This document shows, in pieces, positions 1-8,400 of a DNA stretch of 64,000 nt. The notes under the pieces are model-generated. The model searched no databases. It saw only the letters and a list, made by a program, of their open reading frames with translations, and was not told the origin of the DNA. The position numbers and the translations under genes are program-made. Source of the stretch: Paracidovorax wautersii (GTDB taxonomy: Bacteria > Pseudomonadota > Gammaproteobacteria > Burkholderiales > Burkholderiaceae_C); the NCBI RefSeq assembly GCF_900113035.1, contig NZ_FONX01000018.1:1-64000 (forward strand). Direction: 5' to 3'. Position 1 is the first letter of the stretch, and every line of letters begins with the position of its first letter.

Positions 1-3
1 TCT

Positions 4-276
4 AAGAACGTGTTTACGATCTCCCAGGGGTCGCGCAGCTAAGTCGGCGGGATGGGATGCAAGGCGCGGTGCGCAGTGGATAGCACGGCTATCCACAAGC
101 GCCGCAACGCCGCAGACCGCCCGCCGACGTAGCTGCCCTTCGGGTTGGAGCGAAATCGGGCGATTGAACGCCCCGGCTGCTTGCATGGACACCAGCCCAT
201 GCGGCGCATCCGAGGCATCCACTCATCCCGATTGCGCTCCAACGCGATCCCCTGCGAGATCGTAAACACGTTCTAA
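4..276. repeat. Nested inverted-repeat element (three-way-junction cruciform)
   Basis: Near-perfect outer arms at 5-35 and 244-274 (each beginning agaacgtgtttacgatctc, one reading the other strand) enclose two further inverted-repeat arms. Arm A pairs 36-51 with 120-135 (one mismatch) and is capped by a 9-bp hairpin at 76-96 with loop ACG. Arm B pairs 144-160 with 227-243 (one mismatch) and holds the small hairpin 183-202. The whole can fold as a closed three-way junction on either strand. No convincing gene lies inside. The end motif recurs as a short palindrome at 17742-17753. It looks like a non-coding, MITE-like or REP-like repeat; its left flank is at the window edge, so target duplication cannot be judged. 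Confidence 0.7.
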
Positions 277-407
277 GCGCCCTCTCCCACGCCGATGCCA
301 GGACCTGCGCCTGCATCGGCGTTTTTGCTGGGGCCAGCCGTGGCTCGGATGACGGTGCCGCTCTAGGGCACGACGTAACTCCTTACGTTTTCCGGGCGGA
401 GATTCGC
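277..407. other. Intergenic DNA between repeat and hemP promoter
   Basis: I see no gene here. The stretch separates the nested repeat from the Fur-controlled hemP promoter, which starts at 408. Confidence 0.5.
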
Positions 408-439
408 TTGACGATCAATTGAGAATGGTTATCATTAAG
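408..439 (+). promoter_or_regulatory. Fur box overlapping the hemP promoter
   Basis: The sequence attgagaatggttatcatta (418-437) resembles the consensus Fur operator (GATAATGATTATCATTATC). It overlaps a plausible sigma-70 promoter: TTGACG at 408-413, a 16-base spacer and TATCAT at 430-435. Holo-Fur bound here would cover the -10 region, so iron repression of hemP is expected. Operator identity rests on pattern match only. Confidence 0.8.
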
Positions 440-466
440 ACAATCGCAACGCAAAGAGGATCTCTC

Positions 467-712
467 ATGCAAGCCACCCTGACCGCCCCTTCCGCAGCTT
501 CCTTCTTCGGCACCGCCTCCTTCGAGGGGCGCAGTTCCGGCGCTTCCGCCTCGGCCCGGCAAGCCGCTGCCGCTTCCGCCGATGCAGCCCCGGGGCATGC
601 CGTGGACAGCAGCGCGCTGCTGCAGGGCCAGAAGGCCGTGTCCATCAGCCACAACGGCTCCGTCTATCGCCTGCAGGCCACCAAGCTGGGCAAGCTCATC
701 CTGACCAAGTAA
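467..712 (+). CDS. hemP: Hemin uptake protein HemP
   Basis: A small cytoplasmic protein of 81 aa. HemP family members are iron-repressed and are needed for heme use in several proteobacteria, where a regulatory role for heme-receptor genes has been proposed. The C-terminal half (about residues 46-81) carries the family signature, including LLQGQKAV and YRLQATKLGKLILTK. The N-terminal half is a low-complexity Ala/Ser tail, longer than in short HemP proteins. I chose the ATG at 467 because AAAGAGGA sits six bases upstream; an in-frame ATG further up falls inside the Fur box. A Fur box and promoter lie directly upstream, and no heme-receptor gene follows, which is unusual compared with hemP-receptor operons elsewhere. 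Confidence 0.88.
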   Translation: MQATLTAPSAASFFGTASFEGRSSGASASARQAAAASADAAPGHAVDSSALLQGQKAVSISHNGSVYRLQATKLGKLILTK

Positions 713-796
713 GGACGAACCGGACGGCGCGCACAGCCCGTTCGGCATGTGGGTATCGCCGTGGGGTGTGAACCACCGCCACGCACCACGCAAAGG

Positions 797-895
797 TTTC
801 ATCGTGGGGCGACTCCGAACACCCGCACAGCTGCGGGTCGCCAGGGTCGTATTGGCCAGCCAACGGGGTCATGCCCGCGTAGCCAGGCTTTTTTT
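797..895 (+). ncRNA. Structured RNA element, copy 1 (3' of hemP)
   Basis: A 99-nt element that recurs at 10356-10454 with the same length. Shared blocks include TTTCATCGTGGGGCGACTCC, GCCAGCCAACGG and CGCGTAGCCAGGCTTTTTTT. Stem 1 pairs CGACTCC (810-816) with GGGTCG (844-849) and holds an inner hairpin (821-827 with 832-838). Stem 2 pairs CGGG (864-867) with CCCG (874-877) inside an outer GCC/GGC closure, followed by seven T (889-895), like an intrinsic terminator. Inner stems differ in sequence from copy 2 but keep pairing. It lies 84 bases after the hemP stop and has no obvious promoter of its own, so it may be a 3'-UTR-derived sRNA of the hemP message. No Rfam family was recognised with confidence. 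Confidence 0.65.
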
Positions 896-934
896 CTTCA
901 ACATCCCGTCCCGCCCCGCTTGGCACGACGCAAT

Positions 935-964
935 AAAAAACCGGCCACAGGGGCCGGTTTTTTT
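935..964. terminator. Bidirectional terminator between hemP and the HbpS-like gene
   Basis: AACCGGCC (939-946) pairs with GGCCGGTT (952-959) and is flanked by an A-run on the left and a T-run on the right. It can therefore stop both the rightward hemP/RNA transcript and the convergent leftward gene. Confidence 0.88.
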
Positions 965-980
965 ATGAGGTGAATCGGGC

Positions 981-1025
981 TCCAGCGCCCGATCCGCCTG
1001 GGCAGATTGCTATTTAATCCATAGC
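981..1025 (+). repeat. Comamonadaceae-type dispersed repeat (degenerate copy)
   Basis: The order CAGCGC, CGATCCGCC, then the short palindrome GCTATttaatccATAGC matches the repeat family seen more clearly at 9316, 45115 and 49281. This copy is diverged. Confidence 0.5.
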
Positions 1026-1042
1026 ATTCGACCCATCAAGGC

Positions 1043-1450
1043 TCACAGCCCCAGGGCGGCTATGCCGGCGCGGGCGATCTGCGCGTCTTCGTTCGACTTC
1101 ACGCCGCTCACGCCCACGGCGCCCAGGCATTGGCCGTCCTTGATGATCGGCACGCCGCCTTCCAGCAGGCCATCGACGCCAGGAGCGGTCAGGAAGGCCG
1201 TGCGGCCGCCGTTGATGATGTCTTCATAGACCTTGCTCTCGCGGCGGCCCAGGGCGGCGGTGCGGGCCTTGGCCGGGCCGATCTGGGCCGACACGGCAGC
1301 GGCGCCGTCCAGACGCTGCAGCCAGAGCAGGTGGCCACCGTCGTCCACGATGGCGATGGTCACGGCCCACTGGTTCTTCACGGCTTCCGCTTCGGCGGCG
1401 GCAGCGATCTTCTTGATGTCGGAGAGTTCGAGTTCGTGCTTGGTCTTCAT
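1043..1450 (-). CDS. GlcG/HbpS-family protein
   Basis: This 135-aa protein belongs to the GlcG/HbpS (DUF336) family. Visible signatures are the N-terminal helical segment, VTIAIVDDGGHLLWLQRLDGA, the Ala-rich KARTAALGRRES helix, and the Gly-rich GGVPIIKDGQCLGAVGVSG. Some members (HbpS of Streptomyces) bind heme and sense redox stress; others sit in glycolate operons with no proven activity. No signal peptide is visible, so it is probably cytoplasmic. It converges on hemP, which suits a heme link but does not prove it. Length is typical of the family. Confidence 0.8.
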   Translation of the reverse strand: MKTKHELELSDIKKIAAAAEAEAVKNQWAVTIAIVDDGGHLLWLQRLDGAAAVSAQIGPAKARTAALGRRESKVYEDIINGGRTAFLTAPGVDGLLEGGVPIIKDGQCLGAVGVSGVKSNEDAQIARAGIAALGL

Positions 1451-1671
1451 GATGATGCAGCGAGTAGGTTCAACGAAGGAAAATGGACCTGAGAGGGCTC
1501 AGGCGCGACCCTGGAGCATAGCCGCCGCCCCGCACGCCGGCCGCTGCGGCAAGGGCAAAAGATTGCATCCCAAAAGTACGGGATGGAACGCGGGTATTGC
1601 GGTGGTGCATAACGCCCCCACCTAGAATTTGTCAACCTGCCTGGGTGCAGATACCACACTGGAGAGAGCAT

Positions 1672-2364
1672 ATGAATACCGAAGTCACTACCTACAGCTC
1701 CGCGGGCTACGGCATTTCGCAGGAGCAGCGCAACAAGGTCATGCGCAATACCTACTGGCTGCTGGCGCTGAGCCTGCTGCCCACGGTGCTGGGCGCCTGG
1801 GTGGGCGTGGCCACGGGCATCACGCAGGCGCTGCATGGCGGCATCGGCATGCTGGTGTTCCTGGGCGGCGCGTTCGCGTTCATGTTCGCCATCGAGAAGA
1901 CCAAGACCTCGGCGGCCGGCGTGCCCGTGCTGCTGGCCTTCACCTTCTTCATGGGCCTGATGCTCTCGCGCCTGATCGGCGTGGTGCTGGGCTTTTCCAA
2001 CGGCACGCAGCTCATCATGACGGCCTTCGCCGGCACGGCGGGCGTGTTCTTCGTGATGGCGAGCCTGGCCAGCGTCATCAAGCGCGACCTGTCCGGCATG
2101 GGCAAGTGGCTGTTCGTCGGCGCCCTGGTGCTGATGGTGGGTGCCGTCATCAACATGTTCGTGGGCTCCACGGCCGGCATGATGGCGATCTCGGTCGCGG
2201 CCATCGGCATCTTCAGCGCCTACATGCTGTATGACCTCAAGCAGATCCTGGACGGCGGCGAGACCAACTACATCAGCGCCACGCTGGCCCTGTACCTGGA
2301 CCTCTTCAACGTGTTCCAGAGCCTGCTGGCGCTGCTGGGCATCATGGGCGGCGAACGCGACTGA
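1672..2364 (+). CDS. Bax inhibitor-1/YccA family inner-membrane protein
   Basis: The protein has 230 aa and about seven transmembrane segments covering nearly all residues after about 28. The last part, YDLKQILDGGETNYISA followed by a final hydrophobic helix, is characteristic of the BI-1/YccA family. Bacterial relatives such as YccA bind FtsH and modulate its protease, and others act as calcium leak channels; which applies here is unknown. The ATG at 1672 has GGAGAG just upstream (1661-1666), so earlier in-frame codons were rejected. The gene is monocistronic and ends in a clear terminator. Confidence 0.88.
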   Translation: MNTEVTTYSSAGYGISQEQRNKVMRNTYWLLALSLLPTVLGAWVGVATGITQALHGGIGMLVFLGGAFAFMFAIEKTKTSAAGVPVLLAFTFFMGLMLSRLIGVVLGFSNGTQLIMTAFAGTAGVFFVMASLASVIKRDLSGMGKWLFVGALVLMVGAVINMFVGSTAGMMAISVAAIGIFSAYMLYDLKQILDGGETNYISATLALYLDLFNVFQSLLALLGIMGGERD

Positions 2365-2411
2365 GCGCGCGCCCTTCTTTCTGCCCCGCACATCAGCGGG
2401 CAGATCGCACG

Positions 2412-2436
2412 AGGCCTCTTCGGAGGCCTTTTCTTT
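2412..2436 (+). terminator. Terminator of the BI-1/YccA gene
   Basis: AGGCCTC, loop TTCG, GAGGCCT, then a T-rich tract (ttttctttttt). Confidence 0.88.
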
Positions 2437-2496
2437 TTGCGGGCCGGCTGCGCGTTTCCCTCAATCCGGGGGGCGGACTGCCGATAAGCTAGCAAC

Positions 2497-2865
2497 ATGC
2501 GCACTTTCATTCCCGCCCCCTGCCGAGCCTGGTGCTTCGCCGCGGCCATGGCCCTGCCGCTGCTGGCCGGCTGCGATATTCCCGGCCTGGGCCCGGACCC
2601 GCGCGCTGCGGCCAAGGAAGAAGACGCCAAGGCCGTCGGCGGTGCATGCCGCCTGGCGCTGCGCGGCCTGGAAGACTGCTTCACCCTGAACCCCAAGGCT
2701 TCCAAGGGCCAGATCTTCGCGGGCTGGAAGGAAATGGACGCCTACATGCGCGAGAACAAGATCGAAGGCTCGCCCTCCGTGCTCAGCAAGGTGGAGGACA
2801 AGCCCCCGGCCAAGCCGGCCCGCAAGCCGCCCGCAGACGACGGCGACGCACGCTCGCGCAACTGA
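2497..2865 (+). CDS. Small lipoprotein of unknown function
   Basis: The 122-aa product starts with a short basic N-terminus, a hydrophobic stretch and a lipobox LLAGC with Cys at about residue 26, so it should be lipidated and membrane-anchored. The mature part contains two further Cys residues (in GGACRLA and EDCFTL), which could form a disulfide, and ends in a Lys/Pro-rich tail. I recognise no domain. It resembles small conserved hypothetical lipoproteins of Comamonadaceae. It converges on rlmD. Confidence 0.7.
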   Translation: MRTFIPAPCRAWCFAAAMALPLLAGCDIPGLGPDPRAAAKEEDAKAVGGACRLALRGLEDCFTLNPKASKGQIFAGWKEMDAYMRENKIEGSPSVLSKVEDKPPAKPARKPPADDGDARSRN

Positions 2866-2957
2866 CTGCGGCTGTAGCCGACGCGCCCGCGCCCGGCCAC
2901 TCAGCCGGGGCGCCGATCCGGCAAGCACCGGATCGCCCCCCTCTACCCGCTCCGGCC

Positions 2958-4478
2958 TCAGGCCAGTTCGAACACCGCCATGCTTTCGACGTGCGCCGTG
3001 TGCGGGAACATGTTGACCACGCCCGCCGCCACGCAGCGGTAGCCCGCCTGATGGACCAGCAGGCCCGCATCGCGCGCCAGCGTGGCGGGGTTGCAGCTCA
3101 CATAGACGATGCGGCGCGGCGGCGTCCAGCCCTCGGCGGCTGCGGGCAGCGCGGGCGCATCTTCGGCGCCGATGCGGGCCTGGTGGATGTCGGCCAGCGC
3201 CTTGGCCAGCGCGAAGGCGCCTTCGCGCGGCGGATCGACCAGCCACTTGTCGGCCACGCCGTCGGCGACCAGCATCTCGGGCGTCATCTCGAACAGGTTG
3301 CGCGCTACGAATTTCGTAGCTGCCAGCGGCCGGCCGGCGGGCGCGGAGGCCCGATTCAGCTCATAGTTCTCGCGCGAACGGGCGACCAGCGCCTCGCTGC
3401 CCTCGATGCCCAGCACCTCGCGCGCCTGCGTGGCGATGGGCAGAGTGAAGTTGCCCAGGCCGCAGAACCAGTCGATCACGCGCTCGTCGCGCCCGGCGTC
3501 GAGCAGCCGCAGCGCCTTGCTGACCAGCACGCGGTTGATGTGCGGGTTGACCTGGGTGAAGTCGGTGGGCTTGAAGGGCATGGTGATGCCGAAGTCGGGC
3601 AGGCCGTAGGCCAGCTGCGGGCCGCCTTCGTCCAGCAGCTTGACCGTGTCGGGGCCCTTGGCCTGCAGCCACCATTGCACGCCGTGCTCGGCCGCGAAGG
3701 CGCGCAGGCGGGCCAGGTCGGCATCGGAGAGCGGCTCCAGGTGACGCAGCACCAGCGCGGTCACCTCGTCGCCGCAGGCCAGCTCGATCTGCGGGCAGGT
3801 GTCGCGCGCGTCCAGCGCGGCGATCAGGCCGCGCAGGGGCATGAGCATGGCGCTCACATGCGGGGGCAGCACCGGGCATACGCCCATGTCGGCGATGTAG
3901 CGGCTCTTGCGCTCGTGGAAGCCGACCAGCACAGTGCCCTTCTTGATGACGTGGCGCACGGCCAGCCGGGCGCGGTAGCGGTAGCCCCAGGCCGGGCCCT
4001 CGATGGGCCGCATCACGGTTTCGGCCTTGACCTTGCCCAGGTGCCAGAGGTTGTCTTCCAGCACGCGCTGCTTGACGGCCACCTGGGCGCCCACGTGCAG
4101 ATGCTGCATCTTGCAGCCCCCGCAGGCGCCGGCATGCAGGCCGAAATGCGGGCAGCCGGGCCGCACGCGCTGCGAGGATTCGCGGTGGATGGCGGTGAGG
4201 CTGGCCTGTTCCCAGTTGTTCTTCTTGCGGTGGGTGTTGGCGCTGACGACCTCGAAGGTCAGCGCGCCGTCGATGAAGACGACCTTGCCGTCGGGCTTGC
4301 GGGCGACGCCCTGGGCGTCCATGTCCATGGAGGTGACTTCGAGCCAGCCGGGGGGCAGGTCGGAGGCCGGGGCTGCGGCGGCGGTGGAGTTGTCCGCAGT
4401 GAGGGTTTCAGCCTCGCCACCGGCGGCCGCCGGCGCGAGGGTCGTAGGTTCTGTGTCGATGATGGTGGGGGCGCTCAT
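2958..4478 (-). CDS. rlmD: 23S rRNA (uracil(1939)-C(5))-methyltransferase RlmD
   Basis: RlmD (RumA) uses SAM to methylate U1939 in 23S rRNA and carries a 4Fe-4S cluster. The 506-aa protein shows an N-terminal TRAM-like region, cluster cysteines in [19 protein letters not shown] plus one in MGVCPVLPP, the SAM motif [13 protein letters not shown], and the catalytic [12 protein letters not shown] near the C-terminus. The last residues [10 protein letters not shown] match the family's general-base region. I chose the ATG at 4478 (MSAPTII); an in-frame upstream codon adds only nine residues. A dispersed-repeat core is embedded in the coding sequence at about 3301-3330. Confidence 0.9.
   Translation of the reverse strand: MSAPTIIDTEPTTLAPAAAGGEAETLTADNSTAAAAPASDLPPGWLEVTSMDMDAQGVARKPDGKVVFIDGALTFEVVSANTHRKKNNWEQASLTAIHRESSQRVRPGCPHFGLHAGACGGCKMQHLHVGAQVAVKQRVLEDNLWHLGKVKAETVMRPIEGPAWGYRYRARLAVRHVIKKGTVLVGFHERKSRYIADMGVCPVLPPHVSAMLMPLRGLIAALDARDTCPQIELACGDEVTALVLRHLEPLSDADLARLRAFAAEHGVQWWLQAKGPDTVKLLDEGGPQLAYGLPDFGITMPFKPTDFTQVNPHINRVLVSKALRLLDAGRDERVIDWFCGLGNFTLPIATQAREVLGIEGSEALVARSRENYELNRASAPAGRPLAATKFVARNLFEMTPEMLVADGVADKWLVDPPREGAFALAKALADIHQARIGAEDAPALPAAAEGWTPPRRIVYVSCNPATLARDAGLLVHQAGYRCVAAGVVNMFPHTAHVESMAVFELA
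3300..3329 (-). repeat. Dispersed repeat core inside rlmD
   Basis: On the coding strand CGCTGGCAGCTACGAAATTC followed by GTAGC matches the CAGC...GCTAT-N-ATAGC core of the family. It is translated as part of [10 protein letters not shown], so the repeat has been tolerated in frame. Confidence 0.5.
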
Positions 4479-4527
4479 AGCCCCCGATTGTCTCAGGCCG
4501 CGCACAGGTGGCGCGGCCGGTGGGATG

Positions 4528-4836
4528 TCAGCTGCGCCGGGGCCGGGCGGGCCGGGCAGGCGCGGCGCGCACCGGGCTGTAGGAGCTCGCTGCCTGCAGG
4601 CGGTTGATGGCCAGCTCGCAGCCCGAGTCGTTCAGCGTGAACACCAGCTGGCTGCCGGCCGGCGCCACCCGCGGCAGGGTGTCGTGCAGCTGGCGGGACA
4701 GATCGACGGGCGGCACCTGCGAGCGGTAGATCACTTGCTGGTCGGCGGAATACACCACGTAGCAGGCGGCGGCAGCGCCCTGGCTGGCACACAGGCCGGC
4801 CAGCAATGCAGCGGCGGCAAGGCGGATGGATGGCAT
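4528..4836 (-). CDS. Small secreted protein of unknown function
   Basis: The 102-aa protein has an N-terminal signal peptide ([23 protein letters not shown], cut probably after AAA). The mature part starts with [25 protein letters not shown] and has a second Cys (DSGCELAI), suggesting a periplasmic disulfide. The C-terminal tail is rich in Arg, Pro and Ala. The pattern resembles small DUF-type periplasmic proteins common in Comamonadaceae; no function can be assigned. It follows the Lrp gene on the same strand at a distance of 62 bases. Confidence 0.65.
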   Translation of the reverse strand: MPSIRLAAAALLAGLCASQGAAAACYVVYSADQQVIYRSQVPPVDLSRQLHDTLPRVAPAGSQLVFTLNDSGCELAINRLQAASSYSPVRAAPARPARPRRS

Positions 4837-4898
4837 GGCGGAAGGCTCCCGGGTGACTCTTCGATGCGGCCATTATTGCGGAGCCTGCCCGCAACGGC

Positions 4899-5375
4899 TC
4901 AGGCGATCGGCAGATGGCTGGAGTGCTTGACCTCTTCCATCACCGCATAGGTGCGGGTCTCGCGCACGCCGGGCAGCTGCCAGAGCACGTTGCCGGCGAA
5001 GGCGCGATAGGCCGCCATGTCGGCGCTGCGCGTCTTGAGCAGGTAGTCGAAGCCGCCCGCCACCATGTGGCATTCCATGATCTCGGGGTGGACCTGCACG
5101 GCCGCCTTGAACTGATCGAACACATTGGGCGTGGTGCGGTCCAGCAGCACCTCGATGAAGACCAGCATGCCCGCGCCCAGCTTGATCGGGTCCAGCCGCG
5201 CCTCGTAGCCCAGGATGAAGCCGTCGCGCGTGAGCCGCTGCACCCGCGCCAGCACGGCCGTGGGCGAAAGCGCCACGCTTTCGGCGAGCTTCAGGTTGGC
5301 GATGCGGCCGTCCTCCTGAAGGATCTTCAGGATCTTGCGGTCGATGCGGTCTAGATCGGTGTCTTGTACGGCCAT
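4899..5375 (-). CDS. Lrp/AsnC-family regulator, probable PutR-type activator of putA
   Basis: The 158-aa protein has an N-terminal winged HTH (about residues 8-60: DRIDRKILKILQEDGRIANL, SPTAVLARVQRL) and a C-terminal RAM/AsnC ligand domain ending MEEVKHSSHLPI. Lrp-family proteins bind amino acids. In other proteobacteria an Lrp-type PutR encoded divergently from putA activates it in response to proline. The same divergent arrangement here, with 123 bases between the start codons, supports that role. Because the putA product lacks its own DNA-binding domain, a separate regulator is needed. Assignment as PutR is by context. Confidence 0.85.
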   Translation of the reverse strand: MAVQDTDLDRIDRKILKILQEDGRIANLKLAESVALSPTAVLARVQRLTRDGFILGYEARLDPIKLGAGMLVFIEVLLDRTTPNVFDQFKAAVQVHPEIMECHMVAGGFDYLLKTRSADMAAYRAFAGNVLWQLPGVRETRTYAVMEEVKHSSHLPIA

Positions 5376-5498
5376 GGCTAGCGATTCATTCGGCAGATGC
5401 GGCCATTTTCGATGTTTTATTCAGCATCCTCCGCAAGATGATGGCGGCATTCCCGGCCCATGCGTGCGCCGGGCTGATTCCACCGCCCTCCACACCCC
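5376..5498. promoter_or_regulatory. Divergent lrp-putA control region
   Basis: Both promoters must lie in these 123 bases. The T-rich stretch ttttcgatgttttattcagc (5404-5423) is the only low-GC part and is the likely Lrp/promoter region. I do not see an unambiguous -35/-10 pair. Confidence 0.4.
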
Positions 5499-8400
5499 AT
5501 GGACACTCACACCGCCGCCCCAGTCCCCGCGCCTGCCTTCGCTCCGCGCGCTGCGTTCGACTCCCCCCTGCGCCAGGCCATCACCGCGGCCTACCGGCTC
5601 CCCGAGCCCGAGGCGCTCGCGCCGCTGCTGGCGCAGGCCCGCCTGCCTGCCGCGCTGTCGGCCGACGTGCAGGCCCTCGCGCTGCGCCTGGCCCGGGGCC
5701 TGCGCGAGCGCAAGAGCGCGGGCGGGCGCGCCGGCCTCGTGCAGGGGCTGCTGCAGGAGTTCGCGCTGTCGTCGCAGGAAGGCGTGGCGCTGATGTGCCT
5801 GGCCGAGGCGCTGCTGCGCATTCCCGATGCCGCCACGCGCGACGCGCTGATCCGCGACAAGATCAGCCACGGCGACTGGGAGCCGCACCTGGGCAAGAGC
5901 CCTTCGCTCTTCGTCAATGCCGCCACCTGGGGCCTGCTGCTCACGGGCCGGCTGGTCGCCACGCACAGCGAAAAGGGCCTGGGCGCGGCGCTGCGGCGCC
6001 TCACGGCCAAGGGCGGCGAGCCGCTGATCCGCAAGGGCGTGGACATGGCGATGCGCATGATGGGCGAGCAGTTCGTCACCGGCGAAACCATCGCCCAGGC
6101 GCTGGAGCACGCCCGCCCGCTGGAGGCGCAGGGCTTTCGCTATTCCTACGACATGCTGGGCGAGGCCGCGCTCACCGCGCGGGATGCCGAGCGCTACCTG
6201 CAGGCCTACGTGCAGGCCATCCACGCCATCGGCCGCGCCGCCGCAGGGCGCGGCGTCTATGAGGGGCCGGGCATCTCCATCAAGCTCTCGGCCCTGCACC
6301 CGCGCTACAGCCGGGCGCAGCAGGCCCGCGTGATGGCCGAGCTCTATCCCGTGCTGCTGCAGCTGGCCGAGCTGGCGCGCAGCTACGACATCGGCCTCAA
6401 CATCGACGCCGAAGAGGCCGACCGGCTGGAGCTGTCGCTGGACCTGCTGGAGCGGCTCTGCCACGCGCCACAGCTGGCAGGCTGGAACGGCATCGGCTTC
6501 GTGATCCAGGCCTATCAGAAGCGCTGCCCCTTCGTCATCGACTACTGCATCGACCTGGCCCGCCGCAGCGGCCACCGGCTGATGGTCCGCCTCGTCAAGG
6601 GCGCCTACTGGGACAGCGAGATCAAGCGCGCCCAGGTCGATGGCCTCTCCGACTACCCCGTCTATACGCGCAAGACCCACACCGACGTCTCGTACATCGC
6701 CTGCGCGCGCAAGCTGCTGGCCGCGCCCGATGCGGTCTATCCGCAGTTCGCCACGCACAACGCGCAGACGCTGGCCAGCATCTACCAGCTGGCCGGGCCC
6801 GAAAACTATGCGCCCGGGCAGTACGAATTCCAGTGCCTGCACGGCATGGGCGAGCCGCTCTACGAACAGGTGGTGGGCGCCGCAGGCCTGGGCCGGCCCT
6901 GCCGCATCTACGCGCCCGTGGGCACGCATGAAACCCTGCTGGCCTACCTGGTGCGCCGGCTGCTGGAAAACGGCGCCAACACCTCCTTCGTCAACCGCGT
7001 GGCCGATGCCGATCTGCCGCTGGAAAGCCTGGTGGCCGACCCGGTCGCCGCCGTCGATGCCCAGGCCGCAGCGGAAGGCCGGCCCGGCCTGCACCACCCG
7101 CGCATCCCGCTGCCGGCGCAGCTCTACGGCAGCGCCCGCGCCAATTCGGCGGGCATCGATCTCTCGAACGAGAACACCCTCAGCTCGCTGGACGCGGCCC
7201 TGGCCGCCAGCGCCCGCCACGGCTGGCAGGCCGCGCCGCTGATCGCCGGCGCCGTGCAGCCGGATGCGGCAGCCCTCATCGCGCTGCGCAACCCGGCCGA
7301 CCACGGCGACGTCGTCGGCCATGTGCAGGAAGCCAGCGCCGCCGATGTGGACACCGCCCTCGCCGCCGCGCAGGCCGCGCTGCCGGCCTGGTCCGCCACG
7401 CCGCCCGCAGAGCGCGCCGCCGCGCTGCTGCGCACGGCCGAGCTGCTGGAAGCCGCCCTGCCCGACCTGCTGGGCATCCTGATGCGCGAAGCCGGCAAGA
7501 CCTGCGCCAACGGCGTGGCCGAGGTGCGCGAGGCGGTGGACTTCCTGCGCTACTACGCGGCCCAGGCCACGCGCCATCTGGACAACGCCAGCTGCCCGCT
7601 GCTGGGCCCGGTGGTGTGCATCAGCCCATGGAACTTTCCCCTCGCCATCTTCATGGGCCAGGTGGCCGCAGCCCTGGCCGCCGGCAACACCGTGCTGGCC
7701 AAGCCGGCCGAACAGACGCCGCTCATCGCCGCGCAGGCCGTGCAGTGCCTGCACCGCGCCGGCGTGCCGGCCGCCGCGGTGCAACTGCTGCCCGGCCGGG
7801 GCGAGACCGTGGGCGCGCGCCTGGTGGCCGATGCCCGCACCATGGGCGTGATGTTCACCGGCTCCACGGAGGTGGCGCGCCTGCTGCAGCGCGCCGTGGC
7901 CGGCCGCCTGGACGCGGCGGGCCGCCCCATTCCGCTGATCGCGGAAACCGGCGGGCAGAACGCGATGATCGTGGACTCCTCCGCGCTGGTGGAGCAGGTG
8001 GTGGGCGACGTGGTGGCCTCGGCCTTCGACAGCGCGGGCCAGCGCTGCTCGGCGCTGCGCGTGCTGTGCGTGCAGGCCGACGCGGCCGACCGCGTGCTGG
8101 AGATGCTGCAGGGCGCCATGGCCGAGCTGCGCGTGGGCGACCCGGGCCGGCTGGCGACCGACGTGGGCCCGGTGATCGACGACGAGGCCCGCCAGGGCAT
8201 CCTGGAGCACATCGCCGCGCTGCGCGCCCAGGGCCGGCGCGTGTTCCAGCCCGCCGTGCCCGCCGATGTGCTGGCAGCCGGCACCTTCGTGCCGCCCACG
8301 ATGATCGAGCTGGACAGCATCGCCGAGCTGCGCCGCGAGGTCTTTGGCCCCGTGCTGCACGTGGTGCGCTACGAGCGGGAAGGGCTGGACGCCCTGCTGG

